DNA from: Monosporascus cannonballus
Taxonomy: Eukaryota; Ascomycota; Sordariomycetes; Xylariales
DNA: 64,000 nt
Reading direction: 5' to 3'
NCBI GenBank assembly: GCA_004154925.1
Contig: QJNS01000140.1
Coordinates: forward strand, 1-64,000
The notes below the pieces were generated by a model that had not been told where the DNA came from, searched no databases, and saw only the letters and a list, made by a program, of their open reading frames with translations. Positions 1 to 11,162 of the stretch are shown piece after piece. Position numbers and translations under genes: made by a program. Positions within the stretch are counted from its first letter, which is position 1. Every line of letters starts with the position of its first letter.

Positions 1-12
1 CCCATTATAAAA

Positions 13-27
13 CCCCCCCCCCCCCCC
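13..27. repeat. Poly-C homopolymer, 15 nt
   Basis: An uninterrupted run of 15 C lies 14 bp beyond the VPS54 stop codon, in its 3' flank. Similar C runs occur at 21872-21888 and 63725-63734. Their exact lengths should be distrusted because homopolymers are error-prone. Confidence 0.9.
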
Positions 28-40
28 AATTGGTCTTCTT

Positions 41-3000
41 TCACTTGGCATCCGACGCCGCCTTTTTCGGCTCCTCGCTAGTAGGCCTCTTTTCGTCCGC
101 CTTGCTCGTCTCTTTTGAGTTGTCGCCACTGCCGGCCTTTTCCTTTTCGCTGTCGGTCGGGCTGCCGGGGATTTCGGCCCTCTTCGCCTTTACGATGGCT
201 AGCAGCTGCTCTCCGGTGTCCCCGAACCCCTCGATCTTGCCTAGCCGAGAGATGAGGAAGTTAATATCCTGCTCCATCCTAGTTCACATAGTCAGCGCGA
301 ACGGTCCAAGGCGAGTGAGGGAGGATACTAACCGTTGAACACCGATGCTCCCTTCCGGCTTCAGGCCCTCCAGGGCCTGGCCCAGCTGGCTCTTGAAGCT
401 GTCGAAGACTTGCACCATGATCATCTGGACGGCGCCCTCGGGCAGGTGCTTGGAGAGGACGCGGTGGAGGGTGACGGTCTCCTTGACTAGAGCCTCCATG
501 TACAGGTTGACGCCGACGGCCCCCTCGGCCCCCTCCCTGTCCCAGTTGACGGCCCTCATGGTCTTGACGTGGGCGACGGCGCGGCCGCTCATGATCTCGA
601 TGAACTTGTCGAAGATGTTGTTCTGGTGCTCCTGGAAGAGGCGCCGCACCTTGTCGAACTCGCCCATGAGCGCCGCGACGGCCGCGTTGTTGACGTTGGG
701 GCCCGTGCCTGCGTGGCGCCGCGCGAACTCACGCATGTACGGCACCAGCGTCGCGATGAACGACAGCGCCTGCGCGGCAAGCGCTAGGTGCCGTGTGGTG
801 ATGTTCTTGAGCCCCGCGGACCTCGTGGCTCCGGCGCCGAGGATGAGTTGCGTGCAGCGCGAGTTGAAGAGCTGTAGATAGGCGATGAGGGAGCCGGAGA
901 CGTCTGTGGCCATGGACGGAATGCTTGATATGAGATGAAGGAAATGGCTCATGCCTTCTAGGCAGAGTATTGCCGAGTTAGGAAGGATGAAATTCTCCCC
1001 GTCTATGACTGCGCTCCGCGTCTTCTCCTTAGCGGTCCCGTTTGATTCGGCCCGAGGCCGACCGCTACTACCCTCTTCCTCGTCGGGGTACGGCTCCCAG
1101 ATCTTACTGCCCTCTGACCACGCCGCTGCGTCACGGGTACTGCTTTCTAGAATGCGACTGAGAAGTATAGTATCCTTTTCTGTGAAGTCTTTGGCGCTCC
1201 ATTGGTCTGATTCCATAGCTTGGGCAAGCTTTTGCTTCTCTGCATCCCCGTAAAACTGAATAAAGTCCTTGATGTGAGAGTTCACGACCGTTTTCAAGGA
1301 GGTTCCGCTTCGGCCAGAGATCGCTTCGCACTCATTGGCGAAGTACAGATTGAGGGTAAAGTATCTTAAAAACCATATTAGCGGCAAGCGGGAGCTCTGT
1401 TCTGAGCGTACCCGCAGTACCTTAACGATCTTTTCTTGAGCAATATCGACTGATTGACCAAGCAAGTTCGCCATGTCCATCGTCAAATGGATGTCCTCCT
1501 GAAGATCACGGTTGGCACTGTTCAAAGGAGGAGATTTGATGGGTGGAGGCGACCTCAGCCCCGAGAGGGCATCCGGCGGCTCCCCCATTAGACTTGCGGC
1601 GTCAAACAAGACCTTCACCTGAGTGCTCAGTCTCCGTAGTGTCTCGGTGACGCTAGTGTAGATCTTGACAAAAAGTGCTTCAGCATCGCCCTCGTCAAGC
1701 GCCCGAAGGTTCCGCGCAAGGATCGAAGACTTTTCTTGCTGCGTCAAATGTCGAGAGCTTGTCGTAGAAGACGACCTTATCGTCTCGTTGTCATCGTCAT
1801 TTGAACTCGGAAGTGGTTTCCGGACGAGATTTTTGACTTCCCGTAATACAACTTCTCGATAGGCTGCTATAGCTATCGTGACATGCTTGGACTTCTGCAA
1901 GCCCGCGAGCAATGGCATAAGCTGCGACCTTAACTCATCGGTTGCGGATAAGTACGTGGGAAACGCTGACGGGTCTCTAGCCTGTCCTCCACGAGCCCGC
2001 ATGGCTGAGCTGCTCCACCGCAGAAGGACCTCCTGGGTGGAGACGGTAGCCACATGTCGTCGTATATCTGCTAGTAGTATGCTGAGCAGGTTCGATTCGT
2101 ATGCTTTTCCTATACGTAATCGCAAGGTTGATATATCCTCATTGACCCCTTCGAGGGCGGCAGCGCCCCTGAGATCGCGTAAGTGAAGATTGGAGTGACT
2201 TGGTCTATCTTGACTTGGGCTTATGGTCCTCTCCCCGGCGATTAGCCCCTCCAAGTCTTCAATGTTGGCTAAAGCTTGGTCGAGCTCCCCCGAGTCGACC
2301 TGGGACTCGCAGATTGCGACTGACTCGACTATTGCTTTCAACTGCTGGACGGCATCGTTCAACTGCTGGATATTCTCGCGGCGCCGCTTTTTCTGGACGA
2401 TGTCCAGCCCTGTTGAGGCAATCTCCTGGTCGAGTGCTTCGAGCTCTTTCCGTAGCGCTTTTATCCTTTCTACTGATTCGGCGGCCTCGGAATGCAATTC
2501 TCTAAGCGATCCTAATGCTGTAAAGAACGTGGTCGACGCCGTGGAGATGGAGGATATCAGGTGCATCTCGATCGTGTCCATATACCATGATAACTTCTCC
2601 TGTAGGATCGCGTTTGTAGCGAGAGCCTTCCGCGGTGCGGCAGCAGATCCATTGGCATTATTCTTCTCCTCGGTGGAACCAGGCGGTGGTCGCACAACTT
2701 CCGAACGTTCGCTAACAACATCAAATGTACGGGGATTCTCAAGATGGAAATCTTCGTCGAAATAAACATTGGGTATCGTTGATAACGGAGGCGGACCTTG
2801 TGCGGCTCTTTTATTGAAACTTGAACTCGATCGCCGGGGCGTCGGGGGTGATTCTACGGATGATATAGCGGTTATAGACGCTGCTGACGCTCTTCGCGAG
2901 GTCGAAGAGGACCGGCCCTGGGGTTTTAAACGGCCATCGTCCACGGGGAACTCGTCCGGTTTACTGTTCCTTCGCAAAATGTGGGTGCTACTGTCGTCAT

Positions 3001-3487
3001 CGGACTCCTTGACCCTTCGTAGCGTTTCGTACAATGCGCCAACTTGCGACAGATAGGGCTTGAATTCGGAGGAATCGACATGAGGAATGTTCGTCAACGT
3101 CACGGGCGGTATGTCTCTCGCAGTCGGCGGCTTGTGCGCACTCGAGGCGGGCGCATTTGTATGTGCTACGAGCCCAGTCCGGACTATGGGGGGCTGAAGA
3201 AGGGTCGATATGGCATTTTGGCCAATCTCGTGGGGGGCTTGAGATGACCGACCGGACGGATCGAGCTGACCCCCTATTGAATGAATAGAGCTGGCGGTAG
3301 AGCCACGCCTTGCATCGGAGAATGAAGCTACTGAGCCTTGTCGGTGAAAGGGATATTCGGATCGGAAATTGGGGGACAAAGGCGGGAAGCTGTCGACGGA
3401 CTTTCGAGCTCCGGAATTGGAGAACATGGTTTCCCCGGCAGAGAGGACGAAATCAGGGCCAGAGAAGCCGGGAAGGCTCGTTGACAA
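41..3487 (-). CDS. VPS54: GARP complex subunit Vps54
   Basis: Probable Vps54, a subunit of the Golgi-associated retrograde protein complex that tethers endosome-derived vesicles at the trans-Golgi. Two exons: 3487-333 and 278-41. The 54-nt intron (279-332) has a GTTAGT donor, a GCTGAC branch-like site and a TAG acceptor; joining restores an Arg codon and continues in frame, giving about 1,130 residues. Residues 1-280 are Ser/Pro-rich and look disordered. A coiled-coil Vps54_N-like region lies around 290-430. The C-terminal half is helical and ends in the Vps54-type block with NLYMEALVKETVTLHRVLSK, then a short exon with FLISRLGKIEGFGDTGEQLL and an acidic/Lys tail. The start at 3487 is the most upstream Met in frame; a Met at 3427 is an alternative. 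The gene is head-to-head with MCM5. A Vps50-like protein is less likely because of the C-terminal block. Confidence 0.83.
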
Positions 3488-4342
3488 GACTCTCGTGAGG
3501 CTACCGGAGAATCATTGCTGTATTGAAGTATTCGACTGACTGTCTTAGACGCCAGCAACTGGGCCAGGGATATAGTCTCCCTTGAGTCTCGGGGTTCATA
3601 CGTATCGGAGCTGACCTCAAGGATGCGGTGATATAATGCAGTGCGCTCCCCGTCCCTCAAAAAGGCTGCAACTTGTCGAATCATAAAGACACGAAAGCCG
3701 AAGACTCCTGCAACCAGTGAGAACACGAGAGACAGCAGCGGGCGTAGGTTTGTTGTCGTTTAATTCGCTGTCGCAAAGCTGCTAGGCTGCTGTACAAGAG
3801 GTGATTTACCGGGGATGTATCGTGTTAGTAAGGGACCGATCGTTACAAGTGCTGTTCTAATAAGCGGGCGTACGTAAGTGCGTACGTAAGTAAAGTACCT
3901 ATCGTTAACCAGGACGACATACTCCCTAGTAGCACATATAGCATAGCATAGTTGCATACCCACCGGAATATTCACCTAACAGAGAAGTATCGTCTATAGT
4001 ACTTCTGCCATGAGCACGGGCCATTTTATACTTGCATGAAAAGTCCCCGTCATTCACCGTTTCGAGCTTAGCGCCATGCAAGCACTCAAACGCGAAAAAC
4101 CAGGCGCGTTTTTAACCGCGTCTATACGCGCCCAACTTTTCAATTAACAGCAGGTGGGATGCCAGGCACTGAATACCCACTGTACTGCACTGTACTGTAC
4201 TAACCATCCCCACGACAACCGCTTCCCCCGTTCCCACGATTTGTTACTCCTGACAATCTTGACGAATACGTTGCTGCCGTCACGTTTAGACAGGCCTAGC
4301 CATCATCAAACAAAGTGATCAACTACTTCAGTCTTCTCCAAG
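3488..4342. promoter_or_regulatory. Shared intergenic region between VPS54 and MCM5
   Basis: This 855-bp gap separates two divergently transcribed genes and must carry both promoters. I see no further gene. Short repeats of TACGTAAG occur around 3870-3895. The part nearest MCM5 carries ACGCG motifs (listed separately) and a pyrimidine-rich stretch leading to the MCM5 start. Confidence 0.6.
4090..4130 (+). promoter_or_regulatory. Cluster of ACGCG (MCB/SCB-like) motifs upstream of MCM5
   Basis: Three ACGCG cores lie within 41 bp: 4090-4094 (as ACGCGAAAAA, also SCB-like), 4105-4109 on the reverse strand, and 4126-4130. A CCGCG occurs at 4116-4120. They sit 213-253 bp before the MCM5 start codon. 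In yeasts ACGCG/CRCGAAA elements bind MBF/SBF and drive G1/S transcription of replication genes including MCMs; that this applies here is inferred from position and target. Confidence 0.5.
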
Positions 4343-6731
4343 ATGGATCGCCAATCCGTCTACTCGGTCTCTGTCTTTCAGTCTAACGCTGGCGCCAACG
4401 ATGACACCAGACTGCAAATACTGGAGCAGCTGGTCACTTTCATCCTCCAGTTCAGACATGACAATATCTTCATCTACCGGTTCGTCGTCGTCCTTATCAT
4501 ATCCTCCCTAGCTTTTATTGTGGTGCGCAGGGGCGCTAATGTGACTCTTGCAGAGATCAATTAAAAGAAAACGCCCTTTTAAAAAAGTATTACTGTGATG
4601 TCAACATCGGAGACCTCATCAAGTATAACGAAGAGCTGGCGCATCGTTTGGTTACGGAGCCAGCCGAGATCATCCCCCTGGTATGCCTAACAAGCTGTGA
4701 AATGCCTTCTTCGGCCCTTTGCCAGTCTGACCAGAAAGTAGTTCGAGGCAGCCCTTAAGAAATGTACCCACCGCATTGTGTTTCCTCACGATTCCAAAGC
4801 TGTCGTCCCTGAGCACCAGCTTCTGCTTCACTCTACTGCCGAAGACGTCTCAATCCGAAACCTAGATTCCATGACAATCTCGCGATTAGTCCGAGTGCCT
4901 GGTATCGTCATTGGAGCCTCAGTCATGTCATCGAAGGCGACTGAATTGCATATTCAATGCCGGAATTGTTTACATAACCAGTCCATCCCCATCCTTGGTG
5001 GTTTTACCGGCGTCACCCTTCCGAGACAATGTGGCCGTCAAAGACCGCCCAATGACCCATCGCCAAAGTGCCCTCTCGATCCTTACTTTGTCATTCACGA
5101 GAAGTCCCAGTTTGTGGACCAGCAGATCATCAAGCTACAAGAAGCCCCGGACCAGGTTCCGGTTGGAGAGCTACCTCGACACGTCCTGATCTCCGCAGAC
5201 AGATATCTCACAAACAGAGTGGTCCCGGGGTCAAGATGTACCGTCATGGGAATTTTCTCCATCTACCAGAACAAAGGCTCCAAGGGCTCCTCCGGCGGCG
5301 CGGTTGCAATCAGGACCCCGTACCTCAGAGCAGTGGGCATCCAGACAGATGTGGATTCGACCGCGAAGGGGCATTCGATCTTCTCAGAAGAGGAGGAGCA
5401 AGAGTTCATGGAGCTTAGTCGGAGACCTGACCTCTACAACGTCATGGCGGACTCCATCGCGCCATCTATCTATGGGAACCGAGATATCAAAAAAGCTATT
5501 CTCTGTTTGCTGCTCGGCGGATCCAAGAAGATTTTACCGGACGGCATGAAGCTTCGGGGTGATATCAATGTCCTTCTTCTCGGTGATCCGGGTACAGCCA
5601 AGTCCCAGCTCCTGAAGTTCGTCGAAAAAGCAGCGCCAATCTCTATCTACACCTCTGGCAAGGGGTCCTCTGCGGCCGGTCTGACCGCATCGGTACAGCG
5701 CGACCATTCAACCAGAGAGTTCTATTTGGAGGGTGGCGCGATGGTCCTTGCGGATGGCGGTGTGGTCTGTATTGATGAGTTCGACAAGATGCGCGACGAA
5801 GACAGAGTGGCCATTCACGAAGCAATGGAACAGCAGACAATTTCTATCGCCAAGGCGGGTATCACCACGATTCTCAACGCTCGTACGTCTGTGCTCGCCG
5901 CGGCCAATCCTATTTTCGGCAGGTACGATGACATGAAGACTCCGGGTGAGAACATCGACTTTCAAACCACGATTCTGTCTCGTTTCGACATGATCTTCAT
6001 CGTCAAGGATGAGCACACACGGGACAAGGACGAGAGAATCGCGAGGCATGTTATGGGCATCCACATGGGTGGCCGTGGACTCCAGGAGGAACAAGTCGAG
6101 GGCGAGGTTTCCGTCGACAAGATGAAGCGGTACCTGAGCTATTGCAAATCGTAGGTCGCCCGTACCCCATTCCCCTCCCCGCCCATTCGTTAGAAAGCAA
6201 CCCATACTGACAGCCCGACCCAGGCGATGCGCACCCCGCCTCTCGCCCGAAGCGGCGGAGAAGCTCTCCTCCCACTTCGTGTCGATCCGGAAGCAGGTTC
6301 ACGCGTCGGAGCTCGAGGCCAACGCGCGGTCGAGCATCCCCATCACGGTGCGACAGCTCGAGGCCATCGTGCGCATCACCGAGGCTCTCGCGAAGCTGAC
6401 GCTGTCGCCCGTCGCGACGGAGCAGCACGTCGACGAGGCCATCCGGCTCTTCCTCTGCAGCACCATGGACGCCGTCAACCAGGGCTCGTCGGCGTCGGGC
6501 GGGCAGGGGGGCAGCCGCGAGCTCAACGAGGAGGTCGGCCGCCTCGAGGCCGAGCTCCGCCGCCGCCTGCCCATCGGCTGGAGCACCAGCCTCGCCTCCC
6601 TGCGCCGCGAGATGGTCGAGGCCAAGGGCTACAGCGAGCAAGCCCTCAACAGGGCCCTCATGCTCCTCCAGCGGAGGGACACCATCATGTTCAGGAACCA
6701 GGGCGCCCAGGTGTACCGGAACGGCGCGTGA
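4343..6731 (+). CDS. MCM5: DNA replication licensing factor MCM5
   Basis: A subunit of the MCM2-7 replicative helicase. Four exons: 4343-4479, 4554-4680, 4742-6150 and 6224-6731, giving 726 residues, a normal MCM5 length. All three introns have GT..AG ends and keep frame. The N-terminus [12 protein letters not shown] is typical of MCM5. A zinc-binding region starts with CRNC near residue 161 and includes later Cys residues. The AAA+ core shows Walker [10 protein letters not shown] near 369, Walker B CIDEFDKM near 430 and the arginine-finger motif LSRFD near 499. The segment [13 protein letters not shown] and the C-terminal winged-helix region separate MCM5 from its paralogues. The upstream ACGCG cluster suggests G1/S control. 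A 73-bp intron interrupts the C-terminal part just after YLSYCKS. Confidence 0.96.
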
Positions 6732-8378
6732 GGACGGGGAATGTGGTGGAGCTGTTTAAGACCGTGACGGCTCCGTGATGGGTTCATTGCGTGGGATACT
6801 CTTGGAGTTCAGGGTTGGATTTAGGCACATATGATGATGTATGAGAGCTGTATCAATAATACGCATGATCATGTAACGTCTTGACATATGGCCATCCCCT
6901 TGCGCCGCCAGTCCCAGTTACTCTCAAATTTCGCCTCTATGTCCCCTCCCAGGCCAATCCGAGGACAGCCACAGTCTAAGGCCTCAAGTCACCACGGGGT
7001 ATGGCTTGCCGAACTATACGCCATTCAGCGACGCGATAACGTAGACGTCCTGCTTTTTGGGAAGGAAAAGCTTCCATTAATCGCCATATGCATAACTCTA
7101 GACCATCCCGCCGGCACACCGAACTCGCACGGTCTCAATTATAGACACATCGCTAGTATAATATGATACTAGCTGTCAGCGATAAAGTTCCCCTATGTTT
7201 ATATCTTCCATGGCTTTGCTCGCGTTGAGCGTCCTACTCCATTTTGGCCCCCTGGCGAATTTAGAGCGCGGAAGTTGGGCCCGGCTAGTCACGTAGTCTT
7301 AAAATCCTAGGTCTCGGATCCGGGGGCATACCGCAAAGAGCCTCGTTTTGCTCACCGTTTCTTCCCGTCTCAGGAAGGCCGGAAATCTCAACTTCCTTAC
7401 GCGTAGAGTTGCGGTTTCACATTAGTGAACCGCCCCGCTGACTCGCGATTGAACATGGGAGATTCCCTTGCCGTACTTGTAGATACTCGTCGTCTTTCCA
7501 TGGCAGCGATGTCTCCTGAGCTAGCCAACACGAGTATCCATATTCTAAGCGTGCAACTGCTGACGATACATATCGTTGGAAAGCTGGCGTATAATACGTG
7601 CCATCATATCGAAGTAAATTGTTTCCGGAGCCCTTCATATCTCGGGGGTTTTACGTATTTCTGCGGAACGTGGTAAATGGGGGTAGGGAAACGGTCGACC
7701 TACTCTCACACACACGCACACGTATATCCCTCTCTTAAAAAGAACACAGGGGCCGCTTATTATCGCACGGCCTTTGCGCCCCTGGGTGCTAGGGGGTTCG
7801 AAACCAAGGCATTCCCGAATTTGTTGTACAGGAACTGCATTAACGTAGGTAAGAGAGCAATGATTCGCAGAGAAATAGGCTACTTGAGTCTCATATATCT
7901 ACCTCATCATAAGACGAGGAGCTTACTTGCAGATGAGATAACGATACGTACGTTTTCTCACGATAGTTGGATCTCTTCTTTGACAACGGCGGATGGTAGT
8001 TTCCCGAAGCAGAAGGGAACCACGCGGCTGGCTTCTCGTCGAATAATACAGCTTTATGAGTCGACTGCATGGCATGGGACGGTGAATTCATACTAATGTC
8101 GAGTCTATACACTCGCAACGAGCAGAAGACGCTTGCATGAAAGGGTCCCACAGGAACCCCAGACTTGCAAGTAGAAAGAAACTTATGTACAGGCATTAAA
8201 AAGGCTCCTAAGCAGGTGGTTCAGTTAACCCACGTCTCACAGCGACCTATCGCGCATTTCCAGAAGTCCATAGTCATCCAATTTCTGCAAACGTTCCCTG
8301 CCGTTTCGTGCATTCGTGAGACAGAAGAACAAAAAAGAGCTCTACTAGAATTTTAAATATCGGCGTTCACGGACTCGG
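6732..8378. other. Intergenic, no gene recognised
   Basis: Between the convergent MCM5 and mechanosensitive-channel genes. Open frames at 6888-7166 and 7677-8096 have no domain, no compositional bias and no splice-supported extension. A short CA-rich stretch lies near 7710-7722. I find no RNA gene or mobile element. Confidence 0.6.
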
Positions 8379-11162
8379 TTAGACCATATCGCTACGATCG
8401 CCCCTATCGTGGCTCTTGCTGGAGCCTATCGGACGACTAAAGATATGGTGGCCATGGCCGTGCTGGCTGCCCTGGCGGCTGCGGTGGGTGGAGTTGCTCC
8501 GCGGTCGGTTCAGCTCGAGACTGGTCGAGTGTCCGCGGTTTCCGGTTGCAACCTCCTCATCCTCCTCGTTGATTCGCGGGGGTTGGTGTCTCACGCGGGC
8601 GTTGCTGGTTTTGCGGGCTACGAAGACATCCTGGAAGTGATCCGTCGTATCCGCCAGGGTGGTCGATTCGGCGCGTCGACGGGTCGCTTGAAGCAGGGAC
8701 GGATCGACAGAAGGATACTGATGCTGGTTCTGCTCTTCGTATGCAGGCGGTTGAACATTGGTCTGGAACACGGGGAAGTCGCGGCCAGAGATCTGGTACT
8801 GTCTTCGGGGCTGCTCGATGCCGAGGGCCACCATCTGGTTCATCAGCTCTATCGCGAACTTGTTATGGCGGGTAAGGCGGAGCAATTCGTTTTGGAAGCT
8901 GGTCTTGTGGAAACAGATGAAGTTGACCGTCATGCGGTATGCGTCTTCGAAACTCCTGACTTCGGTGATGATCTTGCTCGTATAGTCGCGCTTGTTTGCC
9001 AGCACCCACTCTTCCATGCGGGCTTGTAGCTCCCTGATTACACTCGAAGGCGTGCCGTATTTCATCTTCAACTCGAACACGTCGGCCAAAGCCCCGCTGC
9101 GGCGGTGGTTTAGGATGAACAGGGTGTTCAGAACCGAGTTTGGCGCCTGCACAATATGGCCCTCCATCTTCTTGAACTCGGTGAAGAGCAGCGAAATCTC
9201 GGTGACATAGTAATCATCTCCCGTCATGTTGGTACCGGTATTGCCATAAACTGTTACACGATCGCCGACATCAAACGGATGTTTGACGAAGACGAAGATG
9301 ATCGACTGGAGGAACTCCTGGGCTGTGGCAGCCAACATCCAGGAAAGACCGAGGACGGCCGTGCTGAGGGAGCCCAACGCAGCGGCCGCGGATGGGGAAA
9401 TAATAGAGATGAAGATGATCACCGCGATGATGAATATGATGAAGAAAAAGACCCGGTCAAGCTTCTGGATCACGGAATCAAGGTCCTTGAGCGAGGCTGC
9501 AATGGCCTTCTTCTCACGGTGGACCTCATCACAGAATGCTTCCATTTCCTCGACGGAGACGTCCCCGTTAAGATCACGGTCAAAGATGCCGAATGCCGCC
9601 TCGGCATCCTCGTCAGTGGGGAACGCAGGCCTGAGATCGTGCGGTGTGAGGAGGTCGCTGCCCTTATCGGCAAATGTGCGGAATAGACGTCGACCGAGCA
9701 CCTGGGCAGAGTTCGTGTCACGGAGCAGCTCGGTAACCACCTTCCTCGGATGGTTGCTCAGTGTAAATTCGCGTCCCGTGAAGTCGCCGGCTACACGGTT
9801 GGCGATGTCCCCTACTCTCGTCACGACACCACGGGCATTCTCTTGTAACAAGGCCATGGGTGTTCTGCTCCCTGAACCCGTGTTGCCCGTCCCGTCTCCG
9901 TTCATGACTGATGCTTCCGAAACGAGTCGATCCTTCGTATACTCATAGAGATGAACCAGGTACCTACAGACCGTTGTTAGCTCCAGTTTGGAGACGCTGA
10001 ACGAGCCGCAATATGCTAAATGGTACTGTATCACAATATACAATTGGATGAGTATCAATTTGCATGCGAGGCTCTCGATAGATCACTCCTTCTGCCAAAA
10101 AAAAAATTGTTAAGAGGTCAAACGGAAGAGGGAAACCTACGCGATGCTTTGCTTGTTGAGGGCAATGCGAGTTGAGTAAGTCCGCATGTGAAATGTGGTC
10201 GCAATCCACTGGATCAGTATCTTCTCGGCGAAGTTCAAAGCGGACAGAATGAACAGAGCAGTGATGATCTTGTACATCACGTCGATCCACTTAATATAGG
10301 GATACGGATCATCACCCGAAGCAGGCACTTTGTGATTGTCGAGGATAGGGTGATATGAAATGAAGACAGCAAGCATCCAGAGGAACAGGGCCGCATGAAG
10401 CTCGATCTGGCGGCCGACATCTTTCCACTTCTTGGGGTTTCCCGAACCGATGGCTTTAGCGGCCAGCCTCATGACATATGGCAAAATGGATGTCACCACC
10501 CGGGCAGCCCATAGTGACAGCCAAACTACCATGAGCCAGATCCCAAACCACAATAGCTGGACACCGCCTTCACCACCAACAGCCTTCTGCCTACCATCTG
10601 GGACATATATGCCAATCAAGATAGGAATCAAGAGTAAGGCCGAGACGGGAATGTTGTATACAATGTAGCGGAAGGACCGAGGAAGCTTCTTAAAGGACAG
10701 AAACCATAGGCTAACTCGGTTAGAGTGCTTAGGCGGAAGGTTGATAGTGGGCTGATGGGTAGGTTCGTTGAAAACGTCCGGATTGGGCGATCCTGCAGAA
10801 CGCGCTCTTGAAGCGGACCGGCGGAGTTCGATGCTCTCTCTCTTGCTAACGGCCTGTTCCGCCTGCAACAAAGTGAGGTCGTCGGCCAGTCGGGTTGCAT
10901 GTTCCCTGTTAGAGCCTGGTGGTGAAAGATATCTTGGGTCTTGCGGCATAGCCCTGTCATTTGGGATGTTGAGCTGCTGAGGCTGTTCAGCGTGATAATT
11001 GGCATGCCTCCCTCTGTCCTCCTCTTTCTCATTGTCATGCGCGGTGTCGGAGACGGTGGCTGCAGCCGTCAACGTGGGAGATCCATCACTGGCGCAGTCT
11101 TGGCCCAGCTTTTTTTCATTATACTCATGGCTGAAATTTGGTGCCATTTCCCCCGAAAGCAA
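8379..11162 (-). CDS. MscS-family mechanosensitive channel with EF hand (Msy1/Msy2 type)
   Basis: A small-conductance mechanosensitive channel of the fungal MscS family, which in fission yeast acts at the ER in calcium handling after hypo-osmotic shock. Two exons: 11162-10141 and 9963-8379. The 177-nt intron (9964-10140) has a GTAGGT donor and GTAG acceptor, and joining restores an Ala codon, giving 868 residues. The first 160 residues are polar. About four membrane segments follow in exon 1. An EF-hand loop DRDLNGDVSVEE sits near residues 469-480, followed by a very hydrophobic helix (FFFIIFIIAVIIFISIIS) and the MscS pore/beta domain with KHPFDVGDRVTVYG and EGHIVQAPNSVL. The tail is Ser/Arg/His-rich and disordered. 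The start could be the Met five codons later (11147). Family assignment is firm; organelle location is inferred from homologues. Confidence 0.92.

Noticed and set aside
3328..3726. Minus-strand frame that could extend VPS54 upstream
   Set aside because: It is in a different frame and no splice pair joins it convincingly to the VPS54 N-terminus.
7677..8096. 139-codon plus-strand open frame between MCM5 and the channel gene
   Set aside because: Starts next to a CA repeat and shows no domain; probably chance.
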